Below, one piece after another: positions 18,869-29,869 of a stretch of DNA of 64,000 nucleotides. Within the stretch, counting starts at the first letter, position 1. Each line of letters starts with the position of its first letter. Below the pieces are notes generated by a model. It was not told where the DNA came from. It made no database searches and saw only the letters and a program-made list of their open reading frames with translations. The DNA comes from Arcobacteraceae bacterium (GTDB taxonomy: Bacteria; Campylobacterota; Campylobacteria; Campylobacterales; Arcobacteraceae): contig JAIOSF010000026.1 in NCBI GenBank assembly GCA_021107755.1, positions 62,001 through 126,000 of the forward strand, given 5' to 3'. The position numbers were made by a program, and so were the translations under genes.

Positions 18869-20743
18869 CTAAGGTATAGTTACTTGAAGAGGCAATACTA
18901 TTTTTATTTCTGTCCCTCTGTATTTTTTATGTTCATATTCAAACTCTTTATTGTGAACTGCAATTGTTCCATCCATACCATCAACAATAAATTTGTATGT
19001 CATACTAAGACCAAGTCCAGTACCTTTTGATTTATGTTTAGTGGTAAAGTAAGGTTCAAATACTTTATCTGTAATATTTTCAGGTATACCTCCACCATTG
19101 TCTAGCATCTCTATTACAGCATGATTATTTTGAGAATAAGTGGTTACTTTTATCATTCTATCGTGTGTAGTATGCTCTTTTAGAGCATCTTTTGCATTAT
19201 TAAAGATATTTATAAAACATTGTATAAGTTCATTATTATAACCATTTATTTTGATATCCTTTTCTAGCTTTAAAGTAAGTTTGATATCGTTTGTTTTTAT
19301 TGCACCTTCTACTAGATGAATAAATGAGTTTATATTTTCTTCTAAACTGAAAATCTCTTTTACCCTATCACCTTTTATAAAATTTCTAAAATCATCTATT
19401 GTTTCTGATAGATATTGTGCATTTTCATTAATAGCATCACATATTGTAATAAACTCTTCATCACTTAAAACTCCATACTCTTTTTGTACTTTCATACCTG
19501 TAGCCCCTGTAGATATAATAGAAAGAGGTTGTCTCCATTGATGAGCAATATTTCCTATCATCTCTCCCATAGCTGCCATTTTGGATTGTTCAAGTATCAT
19601 TTTATCTTTTTTGCAAGCTTTTCTTTTATAGCTTTCAAATCTTTTTTGAATTGTATAAGATAAAGATAATGATAGAATGATAATTAAAATTATAATTATA
19701 ATAGAGATTAAAATAATACTATTCATCTGCTTTTGGTTTTGTGTTCTTAGTTCCTTTTTTTTATTCTCAATGAGTGCATTTAAATCATTGGTATAAAATC
19801 CTGAACCTATTACCCAGTCCCAATCTTTTATTGGTACTACATAGGAAATTTTATTTAGTCCTTTTTCTGGTAGTACATACTCAATAAAACCACCATCATT
19901 TTGTGCTGTTTTTAAAATCTCTTTTGTAATGTGCTTTAATTCTAATTTATTTTTACCTATCATATCTTTATCTTTATGTGCTAAGATGATACCATCTTTA
20001 TTAAAAATAAAAATGTAAGAATCTTTTTTATAAGTGTACACAGATAATCTTTTTGTAATAAATTCTTTTACAATCTCTTCATAATCTTCTACATACTCTC
20101 CTGTACCAATAAACCAATCAAGTGGTTCAAAATATTTGTTGAAACCTATCTTTTCATATTGTTTTACCATATCGTCTGGTTTATGATACCACCAAGTTAA
20201 AAACCCCTCTTTTTGTTCTTTAAGTTGTTTGATGATCTCTCTTGTAAGATACATACCTTTACCATCTTTAAAGTTATAAAAACTTGTTCCCTCCAACTGT
20301 CTAGATAAGGGTAATAATATACATTCATAGTCCATAGAATAGATGAAGAAATAACCTCTTCCATCATTGAATCTAATATTAACAAGAGCATTTTTAATCA
20401 TCTCTTTTATCTCATTTTTACTTTTTGTATCTTTGTATTTGTTATAGATATTTGTAGTGATACTGTATGCCATATAAACTTTTTCTTTTATATTTTCTTT
20501 GAGTTGTTCTTTAGTTAATTGTTTTTCACTAAAGATATTCTTTCTTATTTTTAAAATTTCTTGTTTTAAAGTTTCTTTTTCTTGTTTTAAATAGAGTTCT
20601 TTAACACTTTTTATTTCGTTATTAAAATTTATATTGTTTATATATAAAGCAACAATTATCCCTACAGTAGCAAGAGCTGTAACAATAATAAGTGGAATTA
20701 TCTTGATAGATAATAATAGTTTTTTTTCATCTTTGTTTGTCAT
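18869..20743 (-). CDS. Double Cache-domain sensor histidine kinase
   Basis: Two sCache-like modules ('GRGYFFIYSMD..WFIGTGEYVEDYE', 'DSYIFIFNKDG..WVIGSGFYTNDL'), 'NIAHQWRQPLS' H-box, HATPase motifs. Confidence 0.9.
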   Translation of the reverse strand: MTNKDEKKLLLSIKIIPLIIVTALATVGIIVALYINNINFNNEIKSVKELYLKQEKETLKQEILKIRKNIFSEKQLTKEQLKENIKEKVYMAYSITTNIYNKYKDTKSKNEIKEMIKNALVNIRFNDGRGYFFIYSMDYECILLPLSRQLEGTSFYNFKDGKGMYLTREIIKQLKEQKEGFLTWWYHKPDDMVKQYEKIGFNKYFEPLDWFIGTGEYVEDYEEIVKEFITKRLSVYTYKKDSYIFIFNKDGIILAHKDKDMIGKNKLELKHITKEILKTAQNDGGFIEYVLPEKGLNKISYVVPIKDWDWVIGSGFYTNDLNALIENKKKELRTQNQKQMNSIILISIIIIILIIILSLSLSYTIQKRFESYKRKACKKDKMILEQSKMAAMGEMIGNIAHQWRQPLSIISTGATGMKVQKEYGVLSDEEFITICDAINENAQYLSETIDDFRNFIKGDRVKEIFSLEENINSFIHLVEGAIKTNDIKLTLKLEKDIKINGYNNELIQCFINIFNNAKDALKEHTTHDRMIKVTTYSQNNHAVIEMLDNGGGIPENITDKVFEPYFTTKHKSKGTGLGLSMTYKFIVDGMDGTIAVHNKEFEYEHKKYRGTEIKIVLPLQVTIP

Positions 20744-20884
20744 TATATATTACTTTTTTCTTTTTGTTTATATTGTTATATAATAATTTTAACCTATTAA
20801 TACTTATATCTGTAATGAGAGCTAGTTTTTTCATCTAATCTTATGTTTTTGTTTTATTTTGATTTAAGTGTATAAATTTATTTT

Positions 20885-20916
20885 GTGACAGTTTTGTGAC
20901 ATCTTTTTGTTATGAT
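20885..20916 (+). promoter_or_regulatory. Putative promoter with direct repeat TTTTGTGACA-G-TTTTGTGACA and -10 TATGAT
   Basis: GTGACA at 20885 and 20896 (11-bp period), TATGAT at 20911-20916. Confidence 0.5.
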
Positions 20917-20953
20917 TTTAATTATATGATTGTTATTTATTCAAGGGAAAAGG

Positions 20954-21730
20954 ATGAAAATAAATTTAAATCAAACTACTGTAAAACCTTCTAATGAATC
21001 AGGTAAAGATTATTCTCATAACTTTACTAATGCAGATAAAATTAACAATAATAGAAAAGCCAAAGAAAAACCCTCTTTTATCAAATTATACAAAAAAAAG
21101 CGAAAACCTAGAGAGATAACATACGATGAATATAAAGAGTTAACAAAAGATGATATCAATATTTTGTACCCAAAAGATTCAATGATAGAGTTAAATAATG
21201 AAGCAGTATCTTTATATATTAAAGTAAAGATAACAAGTGATGAAATTTTAAATAAAGTTTTGTTTGAAAAAGAGTTAAAGTTACTTCAATCAATTGACAT
21301 GAAATACTTAATACCTCTTAATAAAGCTATTAATAAATTGTTTGATATTCAAATCTCTCTAGTTATTAATCGTATACTTATAGATGATAAATTTATGAAT
21401 AGTGACACAATAGAAAGTTATTACTTCAAAATTTCTAAAAAAATAGATAAACTGTTTAAAGTCACTAAGATAGTAGAATATAAATATGATAGTGAGCGGA
21501 GGGTATCATTACTGTTATATACTTTTAATTATATGATTGAACAATTTAAAACAGAAATAACAAAAGGTAATCATGATAAAGATTCACATTTTTACAAAGG
21601 TTTAAAAGCGATTATATTATATTGTGAGAATATAAATAGTGAGTACTATAAAAGAAAAAAAGAGAATAGTGCACTTCTGTTTTTTCATAGAAAAATATTA
21701 AAATTTGGTCATCAAACTATAATAGGATAA
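20954..21730 (+). CDS. Hypothetical protein
   Basis: ORF with AAGGA upstream of ATG 20954; no recognised domain. Confidence 0.6.
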   Translation: MKINLNQTTVKPSNESGKDYSHNFTNADKINNNRKAKEKPSFIKLYKKKRKPREITYDEYKELTKDDINILYPKDSMIELNNEAVSLYIKVKITSDEILNKVLFEKELKLLQSIDMKYLIPLNKAINKLFDIQISLVINRILIDDKFMNSDTIESYYFKISKKIDKLFKVTKIVEYKYDSERRVSLLLYTFNYMIEQFKTEITKGNHDKDSHFYKGLKAIILYCENINSEYYKRKKENSALLFFHRKILKFGHQTIIG

Positions 21731-21772
21731 AAACTTCGCTATACTGTAAACATATTAAAAAGAGGATTACGA

Positions 21773-21934
21773 ATGGCTAAAACAAACTATGGTTATGAAA
21801 AACATATAAAAGAGATAGAAAAACAGAAAAAAAAAGAGGAAAAGCTTAAAAAAAAGTTAGCAAAAAAGAATGATGAAACAGCCCAAGAAGATACACAAAC
21901 ACCTCCAGATACATCAATTACTGAAGAAAAATAG
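21773..21934 (+). CDS. Small Lys-rich protein (53 aa) not in the ORF track
   Basis: ATG 21773 with AGAGGA SD; translates to MAKTNYGYEKHIKEIEKQKKKEEKLKKKLAKKNDETAQEDTQTPPDTSITEEK*. Confidence 0.55.
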   Translation: MAKTNYGYEKHIKEIEKQKKKEEKLKKKLAKKNDETAQEDTQTPPDTSITEEK

Positions 21935-21953
21935 ATAATAACTTGCGAATAAA

Positions 21954-22436
21954 ATGAAATCAAATATCTTTTTATTTGTAGATGGAAGTGTCCATCCTCA
22001 AAGAGGTATTGGTTTTGGTGGGTATTTACTCCTAAATGAATCTGAATTATCTTCATCTGCATTAGAAAGAAAAGTAAAAACTAAAAAGTTTGAAAACACC
22101 TCCTCAACAAAACTGGAGTTGGAGACACTTTTATGGGCTTTGGATGATACAAATTTAAAAAACTTTAAAATAGTAGTTTATACAGATTGCCAAAATATTA
22201 TAGGGTTACAAGATAGACGAGAAGGTTTTGAGAAAAAAAACTATATCACCCCTAAAAACAAACAGATAAAAAATCATGAGTTATATAAAGAATTTTTTAA
22301 GATGCTAGATATTTTAGATTGTGAGTTTGTGAAAGTAAAAGGGCATAAAAAAACAGCTATAAAAAATGAGATAGATGAGATTTTTACCCTTGTAGATAGA
22401 GCTACAAGAAAGGCTTTGAGGGAAACTATTGTATAG
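21954..22436 (+). CDS. RNase H-like protein
   Basis: 'FVDGSVHPQRGIGFGGYL', 'STKLELETLLWAL', 'VVYTDCQNIIGL', 'DRATRKAL' fit the RNase HI DEDD core. Confidence 0.8.
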   Translation: MKSNIFLFVDGSVHPQRGIGFGGYLLLNESELSSSALERKVKTKKFENTSSTKLELETLLWALDDTNLKNFKIVVYTDCQNIIGLQDRREGFEKKNYITPKNKQIKNHELYKEFFKMLDILDCEFVKVKGHKKTAIKNEIDEIFTLVDRATRKALRETIV

Positions 22437-22476
22437 TTTATGATTTTGCTTTTTTTTGATAACTGTTTAAAAGTCT

Positions 22477-22573
22477 AAAGAGTTCCACTCTTTTAAGTTT
22501 GAAACCGTAAGTGATGCCCTTGTACCACGGAAGGATAATTAGATTAATTAGTATCTTGTCACCGGATTTTTTT
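22477..22573 (+). ncRNA. Candidate structured RNA/leader ending in a T7 tract
   Basis: Hairpin AAAGAGT-TCC-ACTCTTT, then CCG-taa-GTGA...TCACCGG closing stem enclosing CCTT/AAGG and AATTA/TAATT, followed by ATTTTTTT. Confidence 0.35.
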
Positions 22574-22600
22574 ATAATTATAAAGTTTTATTTTTATATA

Positions 22601-22939
22601 ATGAAAGCTACTAATAAATTATATGGAGAATTAGTATTGGCAAGACATAGAAAAGGTGATAGATACCTCTCAGAGGAAGAATATGAAAAAGAAAATGATT
22701 TTAATTGGATTTTTATACTTTTCATTTTAGGTTCGATAGTTACAGGATATTATACAAAATTATTTATAAGTGATTTCGAAATTGAAAAATGGATTAAATT
22801 TACTTTAATAATTCTATCTGGTTTTATAGGAGGAAGTATTCTTTCTAGTCTATATAAACAAATACAAATTTTAATTGGCATTATAATAATTATTTCATTA
22901 ATATACTTTTTTGGGAATTTATTGTGGTCAAATATTTAA
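22601..22939 (+). CDS. Small membrane protein
   Basis: ATG 22601; three predicted TMs. Confidence 0.55.
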   Translation: MKATNKLYGELVLARHRKGDRYLSEEEYEKENDFNWIFILFILGSIVTGYYTKLFISDFEIEKWIKFTLIILSGFIGGSILSSLYKQIQILIGIIIIISLIYFFGNLLWSNI

Positions 22940-23107
22940 ATTTTTTGGTAGTTATTTAAGTATTGCAGATTTTTATAATTATATATTCTATTCCCTAAAT
23001 AATAAAGGGGTCAAGTGATAATAATAATTTCTTTATTCAAATTAATTTAATAAACTATATTTTAAAAGATTGTTTAGAAAGTTGATTTATTTTTGAAAAA
23101 AATGAAA

Positions 23108-23182
23108 TGGCTCCGGCACCTGGGATCGAACCAGGGACCAAATGATTAACAGTCATCTACTCTACCGCTGAGCTATGCCGGA
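23108..23182 (-). tRNA. tRNA-Asn (anticodon GTT), CCA encoded
   Basis: Minus strand: TCCGGCA TAGCTCAGCGGTAGAGTA GATGACTGTTAATCATT ... GGTTCGATCCC ... TGCCGGA GCCA cloverleaf. Confidence 0.96.
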
Positions 23183-23270
23183 ACTTGTGTTAGTTTAAAA
23201 AGAATGTTTCCTTTTAAGTGGCGAAATTATAGTTAAATATTTCAATTTTGTCAATTAAATTTAGCTTAAA

Positions 23271-24179
23271 TTATGATATTTTATAAAACTTCACATTGTT
23301 GTTGATAACTTCATAGACTTTTTTACTTTCTAGTAGAGTTTTCAGTATCTCTTGAGAGTTTTTTGTGAAGATATTTTCTATATCATCTTGGGTTAGAGGG
23401 CGACGTAAAAGGAGTCTTAGTATCTCATCTTCGTTGTATTCCTCTTTTGTGATATTTTTATCTCTATGGGCTATGGTAACTGGAAGATTTTTAAAACTAT
23501 CTGCTATAGAAAGTAGGGCTTCATAAGTTACAGGCTTCACATCATACGCTGGTGGTCTATCTATGGTACCTATATCTACTCTATTTGGCTTGATAAGCTG
23601 TAGAGCTTCATATATCTTAGTTATCTCCTCTTGGCTATCGTTGAGAGTTTTTACAAAAAGAGTTTCAGTGATGAGTTGTTTTTTATGTATTTTTCTAAAA
23701 GCTATCATCCCATCTACTATTTTACTACAATCTATACTATCATCTACCCTATCAAGTTTTTTAAAACATTTTTTACTTACACAATCAAGTGAAAGCTTTA
23801 CTATATCTATTTTACTTAGGGTTTGTTGTATCTCTGGTTCATAGATATTAGCACCATTACTTAGGATGAGTGTTTTTATATTGCCTTTTATCTTATCTAC
23901 TTCATCTATAAGAGTTGAGAGTTTTGGATATAAAGTTGGTTCACCATTTGCTGTGAAGGTTATCACATCTATGTTTTTATGATTTGCAAGGGCAGTTTTC
24001 AGTTGGGAGATGATATCTTCAACTTCTAATATTTGGGTTTGTTTTGATACAGTTTCTGCTTTGTCTAATTCACAATATAAACAATCAAAGTTACATTGCT
24101 TTGAGGCAGGGGAGAGGTCTATTCCTAGACTCATCCCAAATCTTCTTGATGGGATGGGTCCAAAAATGATATTATCCAT
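23271..24179 (-). CDS. Radical SAM protein
   Basis: 'CNFDCLYCELDKAE' CxxxCxxC cluster motif, 'IFGPIPSRRFGMSLGIDLSP'; ATG 24179. Confidence 0.88.
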   Translation of the reverse strand: MDNIIFGPIPSRRFGMSLGIDLSPASKQCNFDCLYCELDKAETVSKQTQILEVEDIISQLKTALANHKNIDVITFTANGEPTLYPKLSTLIDEVDKIKGNIKTLILSNGANIYEPEIQQTLSKIDIVKLSLDCVSKKCFKKLDRVDDSIDCSKIVDGMIAFRKIHKKQLITETLFVKTLNDSQEEITKIYEALQLIKPNRVDIGTIDRPPAYDVKPVTYEALLSIADSFKNLPVTIAHRDKNITKEEYNEDEILRLLLRRPLTQDDIENIFTKNSQEILKTLLESKKVYEVINNNVKFYKIS

Positions 24180-24181
24180 AT

Positions 24182-25231
24182 CTATTTTTTTCCGCTCACT
24201 CTTTGACACTCTCTTACGAAGTGAATTGCATTTTCTACTGGAACATCTGGTAAAATACCATGACCTAGGTTAAAGATATGTCTTTTCCCTTCCATAATTT
24301 TTTGGATACCCTCTACACATTGTGTAGTTGCCTCTTTTGAGTAGAGTCTACATGGCTCCATATTCCCTTGAAGAACATATCTATCTCCAAGCTTTTCTTT
24401 AGCTAGTGCCATTGGAGTTCCCCAATCTACACCAAATACATCGAAGTTTCCATATACAAGTCCTGATGATATAAAAGCACTTACACCTTTAGGAAACATA
24501 ATAATTGGAGTTTCTGGGTATTTAGATTTTAGATAATCTGCAATTTCAACCATATATTGCCAAGAGAATTCATTGTATTTTGATGGCTCAATCGCTGCTG
24601 CCCATGAATCAAAAATTTGAACAACATCAATACCTGATTGAATCTGTTTTTCCATATAGAGTTTTACAACTTCTGTTACTTTTCTCAATATTTTGTGTAA
24701 AAGTTCTGGATTTGAGTACATCATTTTTTTACATAAATTATATGTTTTAGTCCCTTGCCCCTCAATCATATAAGTTGCAAGTGTCCAAGGTGCTCCTGTA
24801 AAACCAATAAGTGCTTTATCATCACCTCTTGCATCTAACTGTTCTCTTAAAAGTTTGATAGTGTCATATACATAAGTAAGTTTACTAGAAGCTTCTTTTC
24901 CACCAATAAGTCTATCAACATCAGCTTCGTTAACGATTGGGTCACTAAATTTTGGACCTTCACCTTTTACAAAAGATAAATCCATACCCATCTCATCAGG
25001 TATTACTAAAATATCTGAAAATAATATAGCAGCATCAACACCAACGATATCAAGTGGTTGGATAGTAACTTCTGCTGCTTTTTTGGGATCATGACAAAGA
25101 TTTAAAAAGTTTCCAGCTTCTGCTCGAACTGCCATATACTCTGGAAGGTATCTTCCCGCTTGTCTCATCATCCATACTGGTGTATAAGGTGTCTCTTTTC
25201 CAAGACACGCATCAACAAATATTTTTCCCAT
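24182..25231 (-). CDS. hemE: Uroporphyrinogen decarboxylase
   Basis: '[16 protein letters not shown]', '[16 protein letters not shown]', '[14 protein letters not shown]'. Confidence 0.97.
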   Translation of the reverse strand: MGKIFVDACLGKETPYTPVWMMRQAGRYLPEYMAVRAEAGNFLNLCHDPKKAAEVTIQPLDIVGVDAAILFSDILVIPDEMGMDLSFVKGEGPKFSDPIVNEADVDRLIGGKEASSKLTYVYDTIKLLREQLDARGDDKALIGFTGAPWTLATYMIEGQGTKTYNLCKKMMYSNPELLHKILRKVTEVVKLYMEKQIQSGIDVVQIFDSWAAAIEPSKYNEFSWQYMVEIADYLKSKYPETPIIMFPKGVSAFISSGLVYGNFDVFGVDWGTPMALAKEKLGDRYVLQGNMEPCRLYSKEATTQCVEGIQKIMEGKRHIFNLGHGILPDVPVENAIHFVRECQRVSGKK

Positions 25232-25314
25232 ATATTTTCCTTTTTTATTCTCTATTTTTAAATGAATTTCTTATGTTATATTAGTTTGGAGTAGGTTATA
25301 GATTTAAAAATCTA

Positions 25315-25824
25315 TTATTTTCCTACTTTTCCTAAAAAGTACAATCCAACTGAAAGTGCAGTGATTGAAAGTGCAAAATACAACATCTCTAATGGTGTTG
25401 CAAAATCTGTATGTAAAACTCTTTGAAAAAAGCTTACGACAAGTACCATAACAATAACTTTTGCTATTTTATCTTTAAGTTGGTCAAGTGAGTGAATTGC
25501 AAGTATTTTATTTGCATTTTCTTTCTCCATAGCTTCATCAATCTCAGATACAAATAGTTCATATAAACCAAATGCAAAGATAAAAAGTACAACTGCAATT
25601 AAGTATAAATCAACAGCTCCAATAATACCTGCAACTATATCTTCATGAAAATGTTCAGGGTGTGCACCTGCCATTATAGTTTTAAAACTATATACAGTAA
25701 CTCCCCAAATATCAAGTGATGCAACAATAAATAGTACAATCGCCCCCAAAAGTCCAAAGACTACAGCAAGTACAATTATAAATCTACTTCTCCAAATAGC
25801 ACCTTCAAATAGTTTTTCTATCAT
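25315..25824 (-). CDS. YqhA family (UPF0114) membrane protein
   Basis: 'FEGAIWRSRFIIVLAVVFGL', 'DLYLIAVVLFIFAFGLYELFVSEID'. Confidence 0.88.
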   Translation of the reverse strand: MIEKLFEGAIWRSRFIIVLAVVFGLLGAIVLFIVASLDIWGVTVYSFKTIMAGAHPEHFHEDIVAGIIGAVDLYLIAVVLFIFAFGLYELFVSEIDEAMEKENANKILAIHSLDQLKDKIAKVIVMVLVVSFFQRVLHTDFATPLEMLYFALSITALSVGLYFLGKVGK

Positions 25825-25827
25825 ATA

Positions 25828-26871
25828 TTAAAGTTCCTCTTCTTGTAAAGCTATCCATTTTAAACCAATTCTTACAGCATTTGTAGCAGCACCAACTCTT
25901 ACTTGATCCGCTGCATTAAAAAGATGTACAACATTTGGTTCATAGATATCTTTTCTAATTCTTCCCACAAAAGTTGTATCTGTATCTGTTGACATAATTG
26001 GCATTGGATAGATATTGTTTGCTGTATCATCTGCAACTTCTACATTTTCAAAGTTATCTAAAGCACTTCTTACAGCAGCCACATCTACATCTACACCATC
26101 TTCAAATCTTATAGTTATAGATTCGCTATGGCTTCTTAAAACTGGAACTCTTACACAAGTAGCAGCAACTGCTATTTTCTTTTTCATGATTTTTTGAGTT
26201 TCATTTACCATCTTCATCTCTTCTTTAGTAAAACCATTTTCTTGAAAAACATCAATATGAGGTATTACATTGAGAGCAATTTGATGTGCAAATGCTTCTT
26301 TTTGTGTCTCATCAAGTTTAAAAGCAAAAAAGTCTTGCATCTGTTTTACTAACTCTTCCATCCCTTTTTTACCAGCCCCACTTGTTGCTTGGTAAGTAGA
26401 TACATCAACTCTTTTAATACCATAAAGTTCATCAAGAGGTTTAAGTGCTTGTACCATTTGGATTGTTGAACAATTTGGGTTTGCTATAATCCCTGTCTCT
26501 CTCCATAAAGCTATATCTTCAGGATTTACTTCAGGAACTACTAAAGGTACATTTTCATTCATTCTAAAGTGACTTGTGTTATCAATTACAACAGCTCCAC
26601 CCTCAACAGCAAAGTGAGCAAATTTTTCAGAGATACTTCCACCAGCACTAAAAAATGCAATATCAACTTCATGCTCTTCAAATACACTGTCTGTAAGTTC
26701 TACTACTGGATACTCTTTTCCAGCATAAGTTATATTTGTACCAACACTATTTGCACTTGCTAGTGGTAAAAGGTTACCAACTGGGAAGTTCATCTCTTCC
26801 ATAACTCTAAATAACTCTTCACCCACTGCACCAGTAGCACCAACTACTGCTACATTATATTTCAAACTCAT
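25828..26871 (-). CDS. asd: Aspartate-semialdehyde dehydrogenase
   Basis: 'VAVVGATGAVGEELFRVMEE', 'NPNCSTIQMVQALKPL', 'QATSGAGKKGMEEL'; ATG 26871. Confidence 0.96.
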   Translation of the reverse strand: MSLKYNVAVVGATGAVGEELFRVMEEMNFPVGNLLPLASANSVGTNITYAGKEYPVVELTDSVFEEHEVDIAFFSAGGSISEKFAHFAVEGGAVVIDNTSHFRMNENVPLVVPEVNPEDIALWRETGIIANPNCSTIQMVQALKPLDELYGIKRVDVSTYQATSGAGKKGMEELVKQMQDFFAFKLDETQKEAFAHQIALNVIPHIDVFQENGFTKEEMKMVNETQKIMKKKIAVAATCVRVPVLRSHSESITIRFEDGVDVDVAAVRSALDNFENVEVADDTANNIYPMPIMSTDTDTTFVGRIRKDIYEPNVVHLFNAADQVRVGAATNAVRIGLKWIALQEEEL

Positions 26872-26872
26872 A

Positions 26873-29428
26873 TTATTTATCTTCTCCATTATCATCTGTA
26901 TTTAATAGATTTCTTTCCTCTAAATCAATCCCTGCCATATCATCAGCATTTTGAATATCTAGCTCATCATCTTTTTCTTTTGGACATTTTGCAATACTTA
27001 CAACTCTATCCTCTTTGTCAACATTTACTATAGTTACACCACTTGTATTTCTACCAGCTTTTCTAATAGTTTGCATATCAACTCTTATCATTTTACCAAT
27101 TGATGTTAATGCCATTAAGTCTTGGTCTTCATCAACAATAACATTTCCAACTACAGTTTTACCAGTCTTTGGTGAGAGTTTCATAGAAATTACACCACTT
27201 CCAGCTCTATTTGTAAGTCTGTATGCTTCAACCTCTGTTCTTTTACCAACACCATTTTCACTTACTGTTAAAAGTTCTTGTTGTTCATCTTCAATAACAT
27301 CTGCATCTACTACATAATCTTTAGGGTCTTTAAACTTAATACCTCTAACACCTCTAGTAGTTCTACCTTGATTTCTTGTTTTATCAATCTCAAATCTTAT
27401 AACTTGACCAAGAGCTGTAAATATCATTAGATATTTTGATTCAGGGAAAGTAATAGAAGCTGTTACAATCTCATCTATAACATTTCCATCTTCATCTGTA
27501 TCAAGAACTATAGCTCTAACACCATTACTTCTTATATTACTAAAGTCACTTAATGCTGTTCTTTTTACAACACCATTTTTAGTAAAGAATGCTAAAGATT
27601 TAGAATCGTCAAAATCTGTTGTAGGGATAATTGCCATAATTTTTTCATCTTCTCTTAAATTAATAAGATTTACAACAGCTTTTCCTTTTGCAGTTCTTCC
27701 ACCTTCTGGGATTCTATAAACTTTTAACCAGTAAAGTTGACCAAGATTTGTAACAAACATAAGTGTATCATGTGTATTTGATACAAAGAATCTTTCAATA
27801 AAGTCATCATCATGTGTGGTTACAGCAACTTTACCTTTACCTCCACGACGCTGCATTTCGTATGCTTTGATTGGAACTCTTTTTACATAACCATTATGTG
27901 TAATAGTTACTACCATTGGTTCATTTGGTATTAAATCTTCAATATCTATATCATCATAACTATCTTCTATCTCAGTTCTTCTTGGTTCATCATATTTTTC
28001 TTTTGTCTCAATAAGTTCATCTCTAATGATAATATTAAGTTTCTCTTCAGATTTTAAAATAGATTCTAGTTCAGCAATAAGTTCTAATAAACCTCTTAAT
28101 TCCTCTTCTAGTTTTTCTATTTGAAGACCAGTAAGTCTTCCTAGTCTCATATCTAAAATAGCTTTTGCTTGAATTTCGCTCAAATCAAATCTAGCGATTA
28201 ATCTTTCACTTGCATCTGCATCATTTGAACTTGCTCGGATAATTTTAACCACTTCATCAATATTATCAACAGCAATTTTTAAACCTTCTAAGATATGAGC
28301 TCTTGCTTTTGCTTTCTCTAATTCAAATATTGTTCTTCTGATAATCACAGTTTTTCTGTGATTTAAGAAGATATTTAAAATTTGTGGAAGATTAAATATT
28401 TTTGGTTCTTTATTATGAACTGCAAGAAGGATAATACCAAATGTAGTTTGCATTGGTGTTTGTTTATAAAGGTTATTTAAAACAATCTCACCCATAGCAT
28501 CTTTTTTAAGTTCAATTACAACTCTTGTACCTTCTCTATCTGACTCATCTCTTACTTCACTAACACCCTCTATCATCTTATCTTTTGATAGATTTGCTAT
28601 TTGCTCTACAAGTCTCGCTTTGTTTACTTGATAAGGAAGCTCATCGATTACGATAATCTCTTTTTTACCTCTTGTTTCTATATGGTGTTTTGCTCTTATT
28701 CTTACTTTTCCACGACCTGTTTTATAAGCTTCAGTAAAACCTTGTCTTCCAAAGATTGTAGCCCCAGTAGGGAAGTCTGGTCCATGGATAAACTCCATAA
28801 GTTCAACCGCATCAGCAGTTGGATTATCTATAAGGTGGATAAGTGCATTCATAACTTCTGTTGGGTTATGTGGTGGTATTTTTGTAGCCATACCAACAGC
28901 AATACCCTCACTACCATTTACAAGTAGTGTAGGCATTCTTGTAGGAAGAACTGATGGTTCTTTTCCTGTATCATCATATGTTGGTACATAATTTACAGTA
29001 TCTTTATCTATATCTCGTAAAAGATCTTCACTAAGCTTTGTCATTCTAGCTTCTGTATATCTCATAGCAGCAGCACTATCACCATCAACAGATCCAAAGT
29101 TACCTTGACCATCTACAAGAGGCATTCTCATTGCAAAGTTTTGAGCCATTCTTACAAGGGCATCATATACAGATGAGTCACCATGTGGATGGTACTTACC
29201 TATAACATCACCAACAATTCTCGCAGATTTTTTATACGGTGTTCTTGAACTCATATTAAGATCATGCATAGCATAAAGAATTCTTCTATGAACTGGTTTT
29301 AAACCATCCCTAGCATCAGGTAAAGCTCTTCCTATAATAACACTCATTGAGTAGTCTAGGTATGAAGCTTTTATACTGTCTTCTATTTTAATGTCAACTA
29401 TATCTTGTGATTCGAAAAGATTTTCCAT
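26873..29428 (-). CDS. gyrA: DNA gyrase subunit A
   Basis: '[20 protein letters not shown]', '[20 protein letters not shown]', GyrA-box 'QRRGGKG'. Confidence 0.98.
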   Translation of the reverse strand: MENLFESQDIVDIKIEDSIKASYLDYSMSVIIGRALPDARDGLKPVHRRILYAMHDLNMSSRTPYKKSARIVGDVIGKYHPHGDSSVYDALVRMAQNFAMRMPLVDGQGNFGSVDGDSAAAMRYTEARMTKLSEDLLRDIDKDTVNYVPTYDDTGKEPSVLPTRMPTLLVNGSEGIAVGMATKIPPHNPTEVMNALIHLIDNPTADAVELMEFIHGPDFPTGATIFGRQGFTEAYKTGRGKVRIRAKHHIETRGKKEIIVIDELPYQVNKARLVEQIANLSKDKMIEGVSEVRDESDREGTRVVIELKKDAMGEIVLNNLYKQTPMQTTFGIILLAVHNKEPKIFNLPQILNIFLNHRKTVIIRRTIFELEKAKARAHILEGLKIAVDNIDEVVKIIRASSNDADASERLIARFDLSEIQAKAILDMRLGRLTGLQIEKLEEELRGLLELIAELESILKSEEKLNIIIRDELIETKEKYDEPRRTEIEDSYDDIDIEDLIPNEPMVVTITHNGYVKRVPIKAYEMQRRGGKGKVAVTTHDDDFIERFFVSNTHDTLMFVTNLGQLYWLKVYRIPEGGRTAKGKAVVNLINLREDEKIMAIIPTTDFDDSKSLAFFTKNGVVKRTALSDFSNIRSNGVRAIVLDTDEDGNVIDEIVTASITFPESKYLMIFTALGQVIRFEIDKTRNQGRTTRGVRGIKFKDPKDYVVDADVIEDEQQELLTVSENGVGKRTEVEAYRLTNRAGSGVISMKLSPKTGKTVVGNVIVDEDQDLMALTSIGKMIRVDMQTIRKAGRNTSGVTIVNVDKEDRVVSIAKCPKEKDDELDIQNADDMAGIDLEERNLLNTDDNGEDK

Positions 29429-29487
29429 AAGTTATTTATACCTTTTTGTAAAATTGAATTATTGTATCTAAACTATACTTAAATAAT

Positions 29488-29523
29488 AAAAAAGGTCAAG
29501 CTAAAAAACTTGACCTTTTTAAA
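29488..29523 (-). terminator. Rho-independent terminator for the 29543-29764 gene
   Basis: AAAAAGGTCAAG...CTTGACCTTTTT stem; T-tract on both strands. Confidence 0.75.
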
Positions 29524-29542
29524 TTTTTGTAGGAAGTAGAAA

Positions 29543-29764
29543 CTACTTGTTTTTATGTTCCATAATCATAGCATATGCTTGATCTTTTAATCTTAGTTTC
29601 TCTTTTTTCATTTTTTCAATTTCCATAGGGTCGATATGGTCAACTCCACCTTCTTCTGCTTTGTCTAGTTGGTCATGTAATTCGTTGTGTTCATCAAAAA
29701 TCTTTTTGAAGTGTGCGTTTGTTGTTTTTAATTCTGTAACTATATCTCTATATTCGTGAAACAT
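29543..29764 (-). CDS. DUF465 (YdcH-like) family protein
   Basis: 'MFHEYRDIVTELKTTNAHFKKIFDEHNELHDQLDKAE', 'LRLKDQAYAMI'. Confidence 0.88.
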   Translation of the reverse strand: MFHEYRDIVTELKTTNAHFKKIFDEHNELHDQLDKAEEGGVDHIDPMEIEKMKKEKLRLKDQAYAMIMEHKNK

Positions 29765-29869
29765 ATTTATCCCTTTAGTTTTAATTTGTGCAATTGTATC
29801 TAAAAAATCCTAAGGGAATATTTATAGAAAATAGATTATTCTATAAACATCAATAAAAAGAGTACAATA

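Noticed and set aside
21793-22062. 89-aa Phe/Ser-rich minus-strand ORF
   Set aside because: Complement of the Lys-rich small ORF and the RNase H-like gene start.
29180-29220. Possible quinolone-resistance change in GyrA QRDR
   Set aside because: Motif reads [10 protein letters not shown], with Ser and Asp at the usual positions; consistent with an unmutated target.
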